The translations under genes were made by a program, and so were the position numbers. A DNA stretch of 7,195 nucleotides from Chloroflexota bacterium. GTDB lineage: Bacteria > Chloroflexota > Limnocylindria > Limnocylindrales > CSP1-4. The notes under the pieces are model-generated. The model worked only from the letters and a program-made list of their open reading frames with translations. It did not search any database and was not told the DNA's origin. The stretch is taken from positions 1-7,195 of the forward strand of contig DAIDTV010000078.1 in the NCBI GenBank assembly GCA_027457005.1, in the 5' to 3' direction. Of this stretch, positions 6,544-7,195 are shown piece after piece (positions within the stretch are counted from its first letter, which is position 1; each line of letters begins with the position of its first letter).

Positions 6544-6552
6544 TGCTATACT
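6544..6552 (+). promoter_or_regulatory. Extended -10 promoter for rplS
   Basis: TGCTATACT is an extended -10 (TGn plus TATACT, 5/6 to TATAAT) lying just past the trmD stop. It stands out in a region this rich in G+C. The -35 position (6524-6529, GGAGCC) is poor, which extended -10 promoters tolerate. Predicted transcription start is near 6559, giving a leader of about 60 nt. It would allow rplS to be transcribed independently of the upstream cluster. Confidence 0.6.
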
Positions 6553-6604
6553 CCGCCCTCGTTCGACCCGACCATCTCCGCCTGCCCTGCGGCCGGCGCC
6601 AGCC

Positions 6605-6621
6605 TGAGTGAGTGACCTCCT
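6605..6621 (+). promoter_or_regulatory. rplS start region: stops in three frames and no Shine-Dalgarno
   Basis: TGAGTGAGTGA (6605-6615) holds TGA at 6605, 6609 and 6613, closing all three forward frames. It is followed by CCTCCT (6616-6621), which directly abuts the GTG start of rplS. CCTCCT is the same sense as the anti-Shine-Dalgarno of 16S rRNA, the opposite of a normal ribosome binding site. The only purine-rich element is the weak GAGTGAGTGA before it. Confidence 0.5.
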
Positions 6622-6969
6622 GTGAACGTGCTCGACGCCGTCACCGCGGACCAGCTCCGCACCGACCTGCCTGAACTCGCCTCGGGCGATACCGTGCGCG
6701 TGGCCGCCAAGGTGGTCGAGGGAAACCGCGAGCGGATCCAGGTCTTCGAGGGGACCATCATGCGGCTGCGCGGCGGCGGCATCGGCCGCTCGATCACCGT
6801 CCGGAGCGTCCGGAGCGGCGTGGGCGTGGAGCGCACGTTCAAGGTCAACTCGCCGCGCATCGACCGGATCGAGGTCGTGCGGCACGGGGTCGCGCACAGG
6901 GCCCAGCTCTACTTCCTGCGCAAGCGCGTCGGCAAGGCCGCCAGCCTGCGCGAGCGCCGCAGCAGCTAG
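6622..6969 (+). CDS. rplS: 50S ribosomal protein L19
   Basis: L19 sits at the 30S-50S interface of the large subunit and contributes to an intersubunit bridge. The 115-residue product carries the family features in order: ASGDTVRVAAKVVEGNRERI, QVFEGTIMRLRGGG, RSITVRSVRSGVGVERTF, the segment SPRIDRIEVV, and AQLYFLRKRVGKAASLRER near the C-terminus. Length is typical. The start is taken as GTG 6622, giving MNVLDAVTADQLR; GTG at 6628 is possible but would remove the usual first residues. No proper Shine-Dalgarno is seen. Its own extended -10 promoter lies about 70 nt upstream, and trmD precedes it as in most bacteria. No convincing terminator follows. Confidence 0.96.
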   Translation: MNVLDAVTADQLRTDLPELASGDTVRVAAKVVEGNRERIQVFEGTIMRLRGGGIGRSITVRSVRSGVGVERTFKVNSPRIDRIEVVRHGVAHRAQLYFLRKRVGKAASLRERRSS

Positions 6970-6975
6970 GCCCGG

Positions 6976-7000
6976 GGCGGGATGCGCGAGACCTCCCGCC
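6976..7000 (+). other. Hairpin downstream of rplS
   Basis: GGCGGGA (6976-6982) and TCCCGCC (6994-7000) form a perfect 7-bp stem with an 11-nt loop, 6 nt after the rplS stop. No T-run follows, so it is not a standard intrinsic terminator. It would cover the ATG at 6982. Such stems are not rare at this G+C content. Confidence 0.3.
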
Positions 7001-7050
7001 GCTCGAACGGCACCCTCGGCCCCGCCGGGGCCATGCCACGCGCGCCCGCC
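6982..7050 (+). CDS. Possible start of a new gene after rplS, interrupted
   Basis: ATG at 6982 follows a GGGGCGGG stretch too close to the start to be an ideal ribosome binding site. The frame reads MRETSRRSNGTLGPAG and onwards, rich in Arg, Ala and Pro, and stays open to the window end. Beyond about 7051 that frame is antisense to a recognisable Der fragment, so only the first 23 codons or so could belong to a native gene. Signal peptidase I (lepB) often follows rplS, and a low-complexity basic cytoplasmic N-terminus would suit it, but no lepB motif is visible. This is a weak call. Confidence 0.22.
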
Positions 7051-7195
7051 GACTCGCCCGCGCCTGCGGATACCCGCTGTATCGAGCAGAACCATGCGCT
7101 GCTCGTTGTGCTCCACCAGCGTATCCACCGTGTCGCGTGTGGTGCCAGGCACGTCGCTGACGATCACACGATCCTGACCGAGGATGGCGTTGATC
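7051..7195 (-). pseudogene. der: Fragment of ribosome-assembly GTPase Der (EngA), truncated
   Basis: On the minus strand, reading from 7194 down, the peptide INAILGQDRVIVSDVPGTTR continues to DTAGIRRRGRV (last codon 7051-7053). This matches the second GTPase domain of Der, the double-G-domain GTPase needed for 50S assembly: the switch I element PGTTRD, then the G3 motif DTAG followed by the Der-typical IRRRGRV. The P-loop would lie beyond the window. After GRV the frame stays open but the sequence (GGRAWHGPGG) no longer resembles Der and runs antisense into rplS, so the G4/G5 motifs and KH domain are missing. G+C is about 61% (70 of 115 at 7081-7195, counted by hand) against 49 of 60 just before. 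It is either a foreign or misassembled fragment or a rearranged remnant. Confidence 0.75.

Noticed and set aside
6976..7000. Rho-independent terminator after rplS
   Set aside because: The stem has an 11-nt loop and no following T-tract; it is kept only as a weak hairpin.
6262..7050. Continuation of the Der frame on the minus strand through rplS and trmD
   Set aside because: The frame stays open only because of high G+C. Homology to Der stops at 7051, and the rest is antisense to rplS and trmD.

Overview
The window is about three-quarters G+C and nearly all coding on the + strand. It carries two conserved bacterial housekeeping modules: the protein-targeting GTPases ftsY and ffh, then a ribosome assembly/tRNA modification cluster rpsP-khpA-rimM-trmD-rplS. 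High G+C, GTG/TTG starts, ftsY directly before ffh, and a large one-TM DUF3352-type protein between ffh and rpsP suggest a high-GC Chloroflexota (Limnocylindria-like) or actinobacterial genome. This is inference from gene order and style; no rRNA or other phylogenetic marker settles it.

Layout: ftsY (27-1196), with an in-frame 21-bp tandem repeat in its N-terminal tail; a 138-nt leader (1197-1334) with a promoter-like sequence and several perfect inverted repeats, one covering the ffh ribosome binding site; ffh (1335-2660); a DUF3352-like membrane-anchored protein (2657-4567) overlapping ffh by 4 nt; rpsP (4594-4848) behind a full-consensus Shine-Dalgarno; khpA (4869-5102); rimM (5105-5734); trmD (5736-6533); an extended -10 promoter (6544-6552); rplS (6622-6969). 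Spacing from ffh to trmD is tight (4-nt overlap to 26 nt), consistent with one operon. rplS probably has an additional promoter of its own.

The right end is anomalous. After rplS a possible new + strand gene starts at 6982, but from about 7051 to 7195 the minus strand encodes an unmistakable internal piece of the GTPase Der. The piece is cut off in the middle of its second G domain, lies head-on to everything else and has much lower G+C. It looks like a chimeric join (assembly artefact) or a recently inserted gene fragment.

Together the genes serve co-translational membrane targeting (Ffh with SRP RNA, FtsY receptor) and 30S/50S maturation (S16, KhpA, RimM, L19) plus m1G37 tRNA methylation (TrmD). 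No SRP RNA gene, tRNA, CRISPR or transposase was seen, and no stretch over 300 bases lacks a gene. No clearly new multi-gene system is present. The best candidates for something undescribed are the structured ffh leader and the DUF3352 gene coupled to ffh.
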